NCBI RefSeq assembly: GCF_018476525.1
Contig: NZ_JAHCST010000041.1
Location: 18,406-82,405, forward strand
Reading direction: 5' to 3'
DNA length: 64,000 bases
From: Acrocarpospora catenulata
GTDB taxonomy: Bacteria; Actinomycetota; Actinomycetes; Streptosporangiales; Streptosporangiaceae
Position numbers and translations under genes: made by a program. Below, one piece after another: positions 18,999 to 27,890 of the stretch. The notes below the pieces were generated by a model. The model worked only from the letters and a program-made list of their open reading frames with translations. It searched no databases and was not told the origin of the DNA. How positions within the stretch are numbered: position 1 is the first letter of the stretch; each line of letters opens with the position of its first letter.

Positions 18999-19958
18999 AT
19001 GACTGAGAACAACCTTCCCGTACTTCCCCAGCCGGACGTGCGCTTCCGTCTGTATGGCCCGACCGAGGTGACCTCGGATGGCCTTCCGGTGGACCTCGGT
19101 GAACCCAAGGTGCGGGCGTTGGTCGGCGCGCTGGCCCTGGCGGGCTCGAAACAGGTGCGGAGGGAGGAGTTGATGGCGTGGCTCTGGGAAGAGCCGCAGC
19201 CCGAGGGAGCGCGCGCCGAGTTCTACAAGGTGGTTTCCAAGACCCGGAAGCGACTGGAGAACCTCGGCTTCGACCTCAGGCGCGATGGATCGCTCTACCA
19301 GCTGGAGGTACCCGCCGACCGCGTGGACGTCCACGTTTTCCGGAGGGATACGCAACAGGCTCAGCAACTCCTCGGCAAGGACGATCACCAGGCCGTGAAA
19401 CTGCTGCGCCGTGCGCTGGAACTGGCGAACGGCGACCTTATGGCCGACCTCGAGGGGCGCCGGATCGACGGGCTACGCCACCAAATGAACGAGACCCGCA
19501 GACTGGCCACCTTGAACATGGCCAAGGCACGCCTCCGGTTGGGACAGCATCACGAACTGATCGGCGACTTGACCGGCGAGCACATCCGGCATCCCGGTGA
19601 CGAGATGATCGCCGAGCTGCTGATGACCACGCTGCACCGGGCGGGTCGTCAGGGCGACGCCCAGCGGGTCTACCGCGAGCTACGTCGCCGCTTGCAGGAG
19701 ACGCTTGCCACCGACAACCTGCGACGTCTCGATGATCTGTACCAGCGCATGCTCAACCACGATCCCGAACTCGACCCTCCGGCTGAGGAGCCGGTGGACG
19801 CCGACGCGCCAGGGTCCGCGAAGGCCAAGGACGGCCCCGACGAGCAGGTACGGCGTGAGCGGCCGAAGACCACAGGGTCGGAGGTCCACATCGAGTTCAA
19901 CAAGAAGGTCATCGCGCCTGGATCGGTGTTCGGCATCTCGAACACGTTCCGTACCTGA
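18999..19958 (+). CDS. BTAD-type (AfsR/SARP-like) regulator, first gene of a four-gene operon
   Basis: A 319-residue protein. An OmpR-type winged helix (about 13-100: FRLYGPTEV, EPKVRALVGALAL) is followed by the all-helical bacterial transcriptional activation domain (about 107-265: LELANGDLMADLEG, YRELRRRLQETL). There is no NTPase module; that function is in the next gene. The acidic linker 265-295 leads to a C-terminal motif, FNKKVIAPGSVFGISN, that recurs at the head of the next protein. GGAGG eight bases before ATG 18999 sets the start. Confidence 0.82.
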   Translation: MTENNLPVLPQPDVRFRLYGPTEVTSDGLPVDLGEPKVRALVGALALAGSKQVRREELMAWLWEEPQPEGARAEFYKVVSKTRKRLENLGFDLRRDGSLYQLEVPADRVDVHVFRRDTQQAQQLLGKDDHQAVKLLRRALELANGDLMADLEGRRIDGLRHQMNETRRLATLNMAKARLRLGQHHELIGDLTGEHIRHPGDEMIAELLMTTLHRAGRQGDAQRVYRELRRRLQETLATDNLRRLDDLYQRMLNHDPELDPPAEEPVDADAPGSAKAKDGPDEQVRRERPKTTGSEVHIEFNKKVIAPGSVFGISNTFRT

Positions 19959-19972
19959 GCGAGGTGAGTGCC

Positions 19973-21964
19973 ATGAATGGAGACGAGCAACGGCCGGAAT
20001 CGGCCACGGCGGAACCTGAGGAACTGGCACCTGCGGCCGCAGCCAAGGCGATGCGGTTCAACCAGAGTGCGTTCACGACCTTCAACGGCCCGGTTCATGT
20101 CGATGGGGTCGCGGCCTTCGGCATTGCCAACGCGGTTTCGGGATCCGGTGCGCACCGGCTGGAAGGGCAGGTGCCGCCGGGTGTGATCAGGGATGCCTGC
20201 GACAAATACGCACGCCCAGAGAGCTACGCCTTCGCGCTGAAGGCCCTCCGCAGCGACCGGGTCATCGTCCTGTACGGCCCACGTGGCTCGGGCAAGCAGA
20301 CAGGCGCACTCAACTTGACGCGCGAACTCGGCGATGACCGTGCTCTGATCATGCTGCGCCACGACCAGACTCTTGAGGATCTTGCCAAGCGCGACTACCG
20401 AAGCGGCGCCGCGTACCTCGTTCTGGGCTGGTCAGGCGCCGACGCGGATTCCGACGGCGTAGACGTCGCCATTCTCGCGCTGGCCGAGAAGATCCAGGGA
20501 GAAGAAGGCACCCATCTCATCATCACGAGTGAGCGGCCGATTTCAGCGCTCGTGGCGCAATTTCATTGGGAGCGTCCCACCCTGGAAAGCATCCTGTGCG
20601 CGTACGACGTGCGAGAGGTGGAGGTCGACAGGGAAGTTCTGGAGGAGCACAGCCTGGCGGATCTTGTCCTGTTCGCGCGCAATCTGGCGGACGGCATGGA
20701 CCCCCAAACCTCACTCGGCGGGCTCGATCTGGCCAACCGGCGGAAGGTCGTGGCCTGGTTCGACTCCGAACCTACGCCCCATGAACTGCTTGAAGTGGCG
20801 GCTCTCGCCTTCCTCAACGGCTTACCGGAGAACAAATTCGAACCCTGGTTCGAGCGCTTGGCCGCTGCGATCATCCCTCCGCCGACTGAGGCTGAGGGAC
20901 CGTTACAGCCGAAGGCGCTGTCCCAGACCAGGAAACGGGATGAGCGGTCGCTGATCACAGTCGTCAAACGCGCCGCCACTTCTCCGGAGGCCATCCCCGG
21001 CCAGACCAGACGTTGCGTGGAGTTCAAATCCCCGAGCTTCCGAGTCCATGTGATCGCCGAGTTGTGCGGTCGCTACCCCGAGAAGTTCTGGCGGCCGCTG
21101 TTCGGCTGGCTCAACGAGATCATCCGCACCCCTGATCCCGAAGTGCGCGACCTGGTCACCTACGGCCTGGCGCTACTCGCCGCACACGACTTCGACAGTG
21201 TGCGGGAAGAGTTTCTGCAGCCATGGTCCGCTGGAGAGTACGGTCTGCGGGCCTGGACGGCCGCGGCGAACGTGCTGTCCTACATGTGTTTCGACGACAC
21301 AGTCGCGCCACTGGCACACAGGACCGCGATCAGGTGGTCGCGGAGCGAGAAGGTGCTGCGCCGATGCGCGGCAGCATTCGCGTTCTCTCATGCGGTCGGT
21401 GTGCTCTACCCGGCTGACGCGCTACGGCATCTCTGGCCGCTGTCCGAACGGTCCGAGACCGCGGAGAACGGCGCCGCGGCGATCGTTCTGCTGTACGTCA
21501 CGCTCACTACTGCCGGCACCGGCGACAACAAGGTGGTCCTCAAGGACCTCATTTCGCGGATGCGTTGGCTCCGGCAGACCGATATGGCCAGGCTCGGACA
21601 CACCATCGACATCGCTGTGAACGTGCTTGGAGTGCAACTGGAGGAGCGGTCGGTGTCGGCGGAACATCTGCGCGCGCAGTCGGCCGACGCTCCGATTTTC
21701 GGCGAGCTGTGGGCGCTGAGCGTGGTCAATCGCCCCAGACGCAGGGCGGTTTTCGCCGCCATTTTCGACATTCTCGCTGAGATCGACGACGGCGATGAGG
21801 ACCTGCCGGGCGCGGCCATCACCGCGCTCAGAGCGGCGCTGCCCGTGCACGAGCGCCGTCCGTTCGCAGTCGAGTTCGTCAGATACGCAATGTCCCGGGC
21901 CCCAGAGGACACGCCGCGGTTTGTCTCTCGCATCACATCGACCTTCAAAAGGGAGCTCCGATGA
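19973..21964 (+). CDS. STAND-like P-loop ATPase with helical-repeat C-terminus
   Basis: A 663-residue protein of no family I can name. Residues 27-56 hold a short motif (FNGPVHVDGVAAFGIAN) shared with the tail of the preceding regulator. Walker A is GPRGSGKQT at about 102-110; a Walker B-like AAYLVLGW lies near 143-150, without the usual acidic pair, and THLIITSERP resembles sensor 1. Residues 330-663 are Leu/Ala-rich helices that resemble HEAT or TPR repeats. ATG 19973 is chosen because GAGG lies eight bases upstream. It begins 14 bp after the regulator gene, and its stop overlaps the next start (ATGA). Confidence 0.7.
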   Translation: MNGDEQRPESATAEPEELAPAAAAKAMRFNQSAFTTFNGPVHVDGVAAFGIANAVSGSGAHRLEGQVPPGVIRDACDKYARPESYAFALKALRSDRVIVLYGPRGSGKQTGALNLTRELGDDRALIMLRHDQTLEDLAKRDYRSGAAYLVLGWSGADADSDGVDVAILALAEKIQGEEGTHLIITSERPISALVAQFHWERPTLESILCAYDVREVEVDREVLEEHSLADLVLFARNLADGMDPQTSLGGLDLANRRKVVAWFDSEPTPHELLEVAALAFLNGLPENKFEPWFERLAAAIIPPPTEAEGPLQPKALSQTRKRDERSLITVVKRAATSPEAIPGQTRRCVEFKSPSFRVHVIAELCGRYPEKFWRPLFGWLNEIIRTPDPEVRDLVTYGLALLAAHDFDSVREEFLQPWSAGEYGLRAWTAAANVLSYMCFDDTVAPLAHRTAIRWSRSEKVLRRCAAAFAFSHAVGVLYPADALRHLWPLSERSETAENGAAAIVLLYVTLTTAGTGDNKVVLKDLISRMRWLRQTDMARLGHTIDIAVNVLGVQLEERSVSAEHLRAQSADAPIFGELWALSVVNRPRRRAVFAAIFDILAEIDDGDEDLPGAAITALRAALPVHERRPFAVEFVRYAMSRAPEDTPRFVSRITSTFKRELR

Positions 21965-23658
21965 GTACGTCATATCCGATCATCACGCAGGCCGCCCTCG
22001 GGTCGGCCGGCAAGCGCTGGGCCTTCGGGTTGGGCGCGCGAGTACGGGCAGCCGATGAGATTCCCAGTCCGCTCGCCCACGAGGCCGTTGTCCTCACCGA
22101 CGGGGTCAACTACACCAGTAGCAAACACAAGCGTCTCGATCGGCGCGCCGCAGCCACGGTCAACGCCACCAGCTACTGCGTGGTGGACATGACACGCGAC
22201 AAGCTGCTCCCCGTACAGCTCCCACTGCAGTCGAGTGGCCTGGACGAGTTCACACTGCGCGTCACCTTCGCCTGCACTGTCAACGACGAGATCGTTGTGG
22301 CGAAGGTCGGCCACCGGGATTTGACCGATGCCCTCCTGACGTACTTGAAGGGCTATCACAAGCTCTATCAGCTTGGTCTCCAGCACCCGATCGAGTCAGT
22401 GCACATCGTGCAAGAAGATGCCCAACTCGAACTCAGCGTCTATACGCATGCGTCACCGATGGTGCTGCTCGGCATGCAGGTTGAGCTGTCGAGCGTTGAG
22501 GTGCTTACTCCCGCAGGGGTTCTCGACGAGCAGCGCAAGCTGGAGGAGCGACTTCGCGAACACAAACGCAGGCAGCATGAGATCGACCTGGAGCGGGAGC
22601 TTCAGACCAAGCAACGCTCGTACGAGAGGGATGACAAGCTCGACGAGCACCGGTTCACCCGCGAACTTTCCCGTGAAGAGGGGGAGACCGAGCGTGAGCG
22701 ATTGGAGCGGAAAGCCCGTGAATCGCGGATGATCCGCGATCACCAGCGTGAAGAATACGAGTTCGATCACGAACAGAGCCAGCGCGCGCTCGCCGCCAAA
22801 CTCCGTCAGGCCAAGATGTTTGGCCAGGAGACCGCTGATGATCCGTACGCGGTGATCTCCTACGCTGTGGCGAGCGGCGAGTTGAACTCGACTGAGCTGA
22901 TTCGCCGCCTTGACGAGGATGCCAGGCGGCGACGCGACGATGAACTGCGTGCGGAGCAAGCTCGGGAAGACAGAGTCAACCTTCGAATCGAACGCGAATG
23001 GGAATACGAACTCGACGAGCGCCGTCACCAACACGAGTTGGAACGGCGACAGCAGGAGATCGACGCGTCGGCTGCCGAACGTAGTAACGACCTGGAACGC
23101 GACCGGGTGCGACTCGACATCGAGCGGGAGTCCGACTCCAGGAACTGGGAAGCCACTCGGGAAGACCGTGCCTGGACGCGGAAGAATGAAAAGCTCCGCC
23201 TCGAACACGACATAGCCCTCGCCCAGCAGCAGATTGAGGCCAGCCGCCGAGACCAGGACCGGCAGTGGGAACAGGAGCAGGCGCGCCTCGCCCATGAGAG
23301 GGAGCTGCGGGCGCAGGAACTCGCTTCCAAGCGCGACGAGTACAGGTGGAGAGATGAGAAGGAGCAGAAGGCCTGGGAGCGCGAACAGAAGGCACGCGAG
23401 CAGGAGCGAGCAGAACGGCGTGAGGCCGAGAGCCGGAAGCTGAAGGCACAGATCGCGCAGACCTTGATCGAGCGCGGTCATGTCGATCACACAGGCATGG
23501 CGGATGTCATCCTCAGCGTCGTCCAGGACATCACGAACGCTTCTCCGCCGGGCGAGATCGTGCAAGAGGAGGTGCCCGAGATCGCCACTGCGGAGGTGGT
23601 CGAGGACAGCACGCTTCCGCCTCCCCACACCGGTTTGCCGGAGGAGGAGATCGGATGA
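21961..23658 (+). CDS. band-7/SPFH-like protein with a very long charged coiled coil
   Basis: A 565-residue protein. Residues 1-190 look like an SPFH/band-7 beta-rich domain (LRVTFACTVNDEIVVAKVG, LYQLGLQHPIESVHIVQEDAQLELSVY), though no N-terminal membrane anchor is seen. Residues 190-510 are almost uninterrupted Glu/Arg-rich heptads (RERLERKARES, ERRQQEIDAS, REQERAERREAE), a rod that could exceed 40 nm. A short Pro/Glu-rich tail closes it. ATGA overlap with the ATPase upstream and with the DUF4407 gene downstream. A scaffold role beside the membrane partner is inferred. Confidence 0.6.
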   Translation: MSTSYPIITQAALGSAGKRWAFGLGARVRAADEIPSPLAHEAVVLTDGVNYTSSKHKRLDRRAAATVNATSYCVVDMTRDKLLPVQLPLQSSGLDEFTLRVTFACTVNDEIVVAKVGHRDLTDALLTYLKGYHKLYQLGLQHPIESVHIVQEDAQLELSVYTHASPMVLLGMQVELSSVEVLTPAGVLDEQRKLEERLREHKRRQHEIDLERELQTKQRSYERDDKLDEHRFTRELSREEGETERERLERKARESRMIRDHQREEYEFDHEQSQRALAAKLRQAKMFGQETADDPYAVISYAVASGELNSTELIRRLDEDARRRRDDELRAEQAREDRVNLRIEREWEYELDERRHQHELERRQQEIDASAAERSNDLERDRVRLDIERESDSRNWEATREDRAWTRKNEKLRLEHDIALAQQQIEASRRDQDRQWEQEQARLAHERELRAQELASKRDEYRWRDEKEQKAWEREQKAREQERAERREAESRKLKAQIAQTLIERGHVDHTGMADVILSVVQDITNASPPGEIVQEEVPEIATAEVVEDSTLPPPHTGLPEEEIG

Positions 23659-25016
23659 CCGAGATGACCGAGTCGATGGTCCGTGACACAAGCCAACATG
23701 ACGGCGGCGGGCAGGGTGAGCCGCCACCTGTCCCGCTAAGGCGGAGATCAGGCCCGAGCCGCTTGCTCCGTGCTCTGATCGGCGTCCAAGAGAATGTGCT
23801 GGACTGGGTGCCGGAGGATCGCCCGAAATTCACCCGTACGGGTGCGATCGTGCTGTGCACCGCACTAATCGCCGGGCTGTCGATGTGGATCGTCCTCCAT
23901 GAGTTCCTGCGAGCGTCGCTGCCGATGAGTATCGCAGGTGCGGCATTCTGGGCCATCGTGATCGGAGTCTTCGACAGCTGGCTGATCTCCAGTTCACACG
24001 GAGTGATCGGACGCGGTCGTTTCTGGGTGCTGGTGCCTCGACTGCTGATTTCGCTGCTGATCGGCATTCTGATTTCGGAGCCGGTAACGCTCAAGATCTT
24101 TGAATCGGCGGTCGTCGAACAGATCAAGGCGGACAACCAGGCGGCTGTGGAAAACGTGGGCAAGGGATATGGCAACTGCTATCCGAAGCCGACGGCGGGT
24201 GCGGACTGCGCTGCGTACAAGCTCAGCATCAGTGCACCGGACTCCACCGAGCTTGATCGGTACAAGGGTCAGCGCACACAACTGCAGGACGTGTTGAAGC
24301 CGCTGAACAAGAAACTCGACAAGTTGAATGCGGCCGTGGCCGAGGAATGCGGTGGGTTCAAGACGGCACACACCAGCGGCCTGGCCGGCCCTGGATGGCG
24401 TTGCGCGATGCGCAAGGAGCAGGTGAAGACGTTCCGCTCCGACCATGGCGTGGCAGAGAAAGAGGGACAACTCAACGACCTGAACAGGAAGATCACGACG
24501 TTGACCACCTCACTTGGGGTCAGCACCGTGAACTACGAGCGGGAGGTCACCCGGCAGATCGAGGCCAAAATGGCGGAAGAGAGAGACAAGCACGCCGCCA
24601 CGCCGGGGATCCTTGAGCGGTTCGAGGCGCTCAGTTCGCTGGCCTCCAGGAGTTGGGCAGTCTGGTGGGCGCATCTGCTGCTCGCTGGACTACTCATTGT
24701 TATCGACTGCTACCCCGTGCTCACCAAGCTGATGAGTGCACCCAGTGCGTACGACCGCAGGATCGCAGCCCAATTGGAGAGCAAGGAGCGGCTGCACGAC
24801 AACGACCTCCGGCTGAACGAACGACTGCGTACTGGCGATGGCGACGTGCGGCTGCATCAGGAGGAGGCGCGAATCCGACATGCGATGGAGGAGAGCGACT
24901 TCGACACGCGATTGCGGACCGCCAGGCGTGAGGCTGACCTGCGGGAGCGGATCGACGCCTTGATCGAGCAGGCCAAGCGAGCCCGCAGCGCCCGCCAATC
25001 GACCTTTGCTGAATGA
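23655..25016 (+). CDS. DUF4407 membrane protein
   Basis: A 453-residue protein matching DUF4407. Three helices at about 60-84, 88-112 and 121-145 precede a roughly 185-residue loop, then a fourth helix at about 335-358 and a charged, coiled C-terminal tail. With a cytoplasmic N-terminus the loop is extracytoplasmic; it holds four cysteines (NCYP, DCAAY, EECGG, RCAM) suited to two disulfides. The function of DUF4407 is unknown. It closes the operon; GGAGGAG precedes ATG 23655. Confidence 0.75.
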   Translation: MTEMTESMVRDTSQHDGGGQGEPPPVPLRRRSGPSRLLRALIGVQENVLDWVPEDRPKFTRTGAIVLCTALIAGLSMWIVLHEFLRASLPMSIAGAAFWAIVIGVFDSWLISSSHGVIGRGRFWVLVPRLLISLLIGILISEPVTLKIFESAVVEQIKADNQAAVENVGKGYGNCYPKPTAGADCAAYKLSISAPDSTELDRYKGQRTQLQDVLKPLNKKLDKLNAAVAEECGGFKTAHTSGLAGPGWRCAMRKEQVKTFRSDHGVAEKEGQLNDLNRKITTLTTSLGVSTVNYEREVTRQIEAKMAEERDKHAATPGILERFEALSSLASRSWAVWWAHLLLAGLLIVIDCYPVLTKLMSAPSAYDRRIAAQLESKERLHDNDLRLNERLRTGDGDVRLHQEEARIRHAMEESDFDTRLRTARREADLRERIDALIEQAKRARSARQSTFAE

Positions 25017-25219
25017 GCCCGATTCGGCGGTTGAGTCGCGTCCCAGGGCAGCAGGCTCCCTTCCCCGTCCTGGGTGATCAGCCGTGAACATCCGGGCGGA
25101 ATAAACCGACAATAAGCTCTTAAAGGGAAATATCAAGAAAAAATGGGCGGGGTGGGGATTGTGGGGGCGTTGATCGTTGGGGTGGCGCAGAATGGGGGCA
25201 ACGAGGCGAAAGGGTGCGG
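25017..25219. promoter_or_regulatory. intergenic region with a locally AT-rich promoter zone
   Basis: About 200 bp. The stretch 25100-25145 is AT-rich (AATAAACCGACAATAAGC, then GGGAAATATCAAG) and is the likeliest place for the promoter of the next gene. GAAAGGG at 25208-25214 is the ribosome site for ATG 25220. No terminator hairpin is obvious for the operon upstream. Confidence 0.35.
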
Positions 25220-27835
25220 ATGATCGCGGCTGATCAGCGGCGGCTCCATGAGGTGGTCCAAGGGCTGTTGCGGCGGCCGTCGTTCTGGCGTGGCGATCCG
25301 CCGTTGCCGATCCTGCACCTGGTCGGGGAGGAGCGGGAGGCCGGCGAGGCCGCTCGGGCGCTGGCCGCGCCGTTCAAGGGCGGCCTGCCGTACGCGGCGC
25401 CGGAGGACGTCCGGGACGTGGTCGCGGTGGTGGACGCGCTGGCGGGGGAGAACGGCAACCTTGGCGCCTCGGTGAGCGGCTCGTTCCTGCCCGCCCCGAG
25501 GTTCCCGCTGGCGCAGTTCGTGCTCTGGGCCCGCGAGCAGCGTGAGAAGACCCCGGAGAACTGGACCGCCGCCTGGCCGCCCGCCCCCGAGTCCCGCCTG
25601 GGCCAGGAGGAGTTCCGGGCCCGGTACCGCAAATGGCGCTGGCAGCGGTACGGCGAGCAACGCGTCCGCCGTACCGCCGCGGACTTCGTGGTCCGGGCGG
25701 CCACCACCTGGGTGCCGGTGGGCATGGTGGTGGCGCTGCTGGCCGGGTGGGACGTGGTGGACCTGCTCTCGCTCATCCCCTGGGTGGCCGGTCTGGTGAT
25801 CGCGGGGGCCGGCACCGCCGTCCAGGCCACGCTCTCCATCCGGGGCACCTTCTTCTCCGGCTGGTTCCGCCGCCACCAGTACGTGGGCCTGCGCCGCAGG
25901 CGCTTCGAGAGCCGCTACAAGTACGCCCTGCGCCTGTCCAACGCCCCCGTCGCCGAGCTGGACAAGCTGCTGGTGTACGCGATGGTGCAGGACCTCCGGC
26001 AGGCGTACCAGAAGTGGCTGATCCCCTGGCCGAGCTGGGGCCGGGGCTGGTACTGCCTGCTGGTGCTCCCGTCCGGGACCCGCTTCCTCGAGGTGCTCCG
26101 CCAGGTGATCGCGGAGACCGGCAGCTACCCGCCCATGCTGGTCATCGTGGGTGGCCCGGAGATGCCACTGGTGGTGCGGCCGGTCCCGCCGGTCCGCACT
26201 CTGGACCAGCTCCCCGAGGCCGTCGCCGAGTGGCGGGCCGCGCAGGAGCTCAAGGTTCCCGAGCTGTACGTCCCGGTGACGGTGGACGACGCCGAGACGA
26301 CCGGGATAGGAGCCTTCCGGCCCAGCCCGTTACGCGCGTTCGGCTACTGGGCGGCGGTCGCCGTGCTGGCGTTCGGCCCGGTGGCGGTGGTCGGTCAGAC
26401 CTGGATCGGCTGCGGTGGCGGGCTGCGCGAGGAGAACGCCCAGTGCGTGGGCCTCAGCGACGATCTCAGGGAGATCAACCCCGACCCGCTGCTGGTCCCC
26501 ATCCTGGAGCGGATCGAGGAGCAGAACCGCGCGGTGACCGGCAACCAGCGGGTCATCACCGTCTTCTACCTGGGCCCGCTGACCTCCAAGGGGCACCGGG
26601 ACGAACAGATCAGCGGCTCGGCCGGGGAACTGGCCGGTATCGCGGCCCGGCAGCTGGCCTACAACCGGCTGCGCACCTGGCAGATCCGGGTCGAGTTCGC
26701 CAACGCCGGGCAGAACTTCGTCAGCGCCGCGTACGCCGCCCAGATGATCAAGGATCGGGCGGCCGGGGACCCCAACGTGGCCGCGGCGATCGGCTTCGCC
26801 TGGAGCCGTACCGAGACCCAGCAGGCCATCCGCCTGCTCAGCGACGCGCACATGCCGATGCTGAGCACCACCAACACCGCCGACACCACCCCGCTGCTGA
26901 ACGGCAGATCCCCCTCCCCGTCCTTCTTCCGGATGGCCGCCCCCAACTCCGCCCAGGCCAAGGCGGCCGAGTTCTGGCTGAGCAAGGGCCTGCCCGGCGG
27001 CAAGCCGGTGCCGGCGGAGCGGGTGGCCGTGCTGGTGGAGCTGGACGCGGCCAAGCGCGAGCTGTACAGCCAGGACCTGGCCAACGGCCTGACCGCCCCG
27101 CGCGACGGCGTGGCCCCGCCGTACGCCGCGGCCCGCAGGTACGAGTTCCAGGACCAGGACTCGCTGTCCGCCATCGTGGACCAGGCCTGCCAGGACGGCG
27201 CCCAGGTCCTCTTCTACACCGGCCGCGCCGGCTACCTGGACAACCTGATGGACACCAGGGAGCACCAGTGCGCGGACGGTGTGCGGGTGCTGGCCGGGGA
27301 CGAGGTGACCGGCCGGGTGGCGCAGATCCTGGCCGACGGCTCGGCGGTCAACAACCCGGAGATCTCCTTCATCGCGCTCAACGACGCCCGCGCCGAGCAG
27401 TCCGGCAGCGGCGCCGTCAACGACTCCCAGCGGGAGATCGAGGCGTGGATCGGGCAGGTCGTCCGGCAGCGCGGCCCGGAGGTCTCCCGGGTGCACGCCC
27501 GCATGGGGTACGACGCGCTGCTCGCGGTCACCAGCGCCATCGACCAGATCAAGGCCACCACCGTGGACGACTCGGTGAACGTCGCCCAGAGCGTGGCCTA
27601 CAACCTGCGCGGGCTCGGGGTGGACGGGCAGGTCCAGGGGGCGACCGGGAGTTTCTTCTTCTCCACCGACGCCAAGTTCCACACCGCGCTGCCCCGGGAG
27701 CTCTGGCTGTTCTCCAGCGAGCGGGGCGAGAAGGTGCCGCTGTTGCGCGGCAGGTGCACCGTGGACGAGAAGGCGCCGGGCACGGCGGAGCTGGCGGTCG
27801 GCTGCTCCCTCGACAAGGAGACGCCCGGCCGGTGA
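25220..27835 (+). CDS. membrane protein with extracellular type 1 periplasmic-binding-protein-like domain
   Basis: An 871-residue protein. Residues 30-160 look like a degenerate nucleotide-binding domain (ILHLVGEEREAGEAARAL has no GKS/T). Helices at about 161-180 and 183-203 form a hairpin, a soluble part follows, and a third helix at about 373-392 leads to GCGGGLREENAQCVGLSDD and a type 1 substrate-binding-protein fold (443-871: RVITVFYLGP, AAIGFAWSRTETQQAIRLL, MGYDALLAVTSAID). The binding domain would face outside, so the protein reads as a ligand receptor rather than a transporter part; no permease or ATPase genes flank it. ATG 25220 is preferred over GTG 25214. Confidence 0.72.
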   Translation: MIAADQRRLHEVVQGLLRRPSFWRGDPPLPILHLVGEEREAGEAARALAAPFKGGLPYAAPEDVRDVVAVVDALAGENGNLGASVSGSFLPAPRFPLAQFVLWAREQREKTPENWTAAWPPAPESRLGQEEFRARYRKWRWQRYGEQRVRRTAADFVVRAATTWVPVGMVVALLAGWDVVDLLSLIPWVAGLVIAGAGTAVQATLSIRGTFFSGWFRRHQYVGLRRRRFESRYKYALRLSNAPVAELDKLLVYAMVQDLRQAYQKWLIPWPSWGRGWYCLLVLPSGTRFLEVLRQVIAETGSYPPMLVIVGGPEMPLVVRPVPPVRTLDQLPEAVAEWRAAQELKVPELYVPVTVDDAETTGIGAFRPSPLRAFGYWAAVAVLAFGPVAVVGQTWIGCGGGLREENAQCVGLSDDLREINPDPLLVPILERIEEQNRAVTGNQRVITVFYLGPLTSKGHRDEQISGSAGELAGIAARQLAYNRLRTWQIRVEFANAGQNFVSAAYAAQMIKDRAAGDPNVAAAIGFAWSRTETQQAIRLLSDAHMPMLSTTNTADTTPLLNGRSPSPSFFRMAAPNSAQAKAAEFWLSKGLPGGKPVPAERVAVLVELDAAKRELYSQDLANGLTAPRDGVAPPYAAARRYEFQDQDSLSAIVDQACQDGAQVLFYTGRAGYLDNLMDTREHQCADGVRVLAGDEVTGRVAQILADGSAVNNPEISFIALNDARAEQSGSGAVNDSQREIEAWIGQVVRQRGPEVSRVHARMGYDALLAVTSAIDQIKATTVDDSVNVAQSVAYNLRGLGVDGQVQGATGSFFFSTDAKFHTALPRELWLFSSERGEKVPLLRGRCTVDEKAPGTAELAVGCSLDKETPGR

Positions 27836-27843
27836 CGCAATGA

Positions 27844-27870
27844 CGCCCGCGGTCGGGACCACCGCGGGCG
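27844..27870. terminator. bidirectional terminator hairpin
   Basis: A perfect 10-bp stem (27844-27853 with 27861-27870), seven-base loop, between convergent genes. Confidence 0.8.
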
Positions 27871-27890
27871 CATCACGTCAGAGAGAAGTA

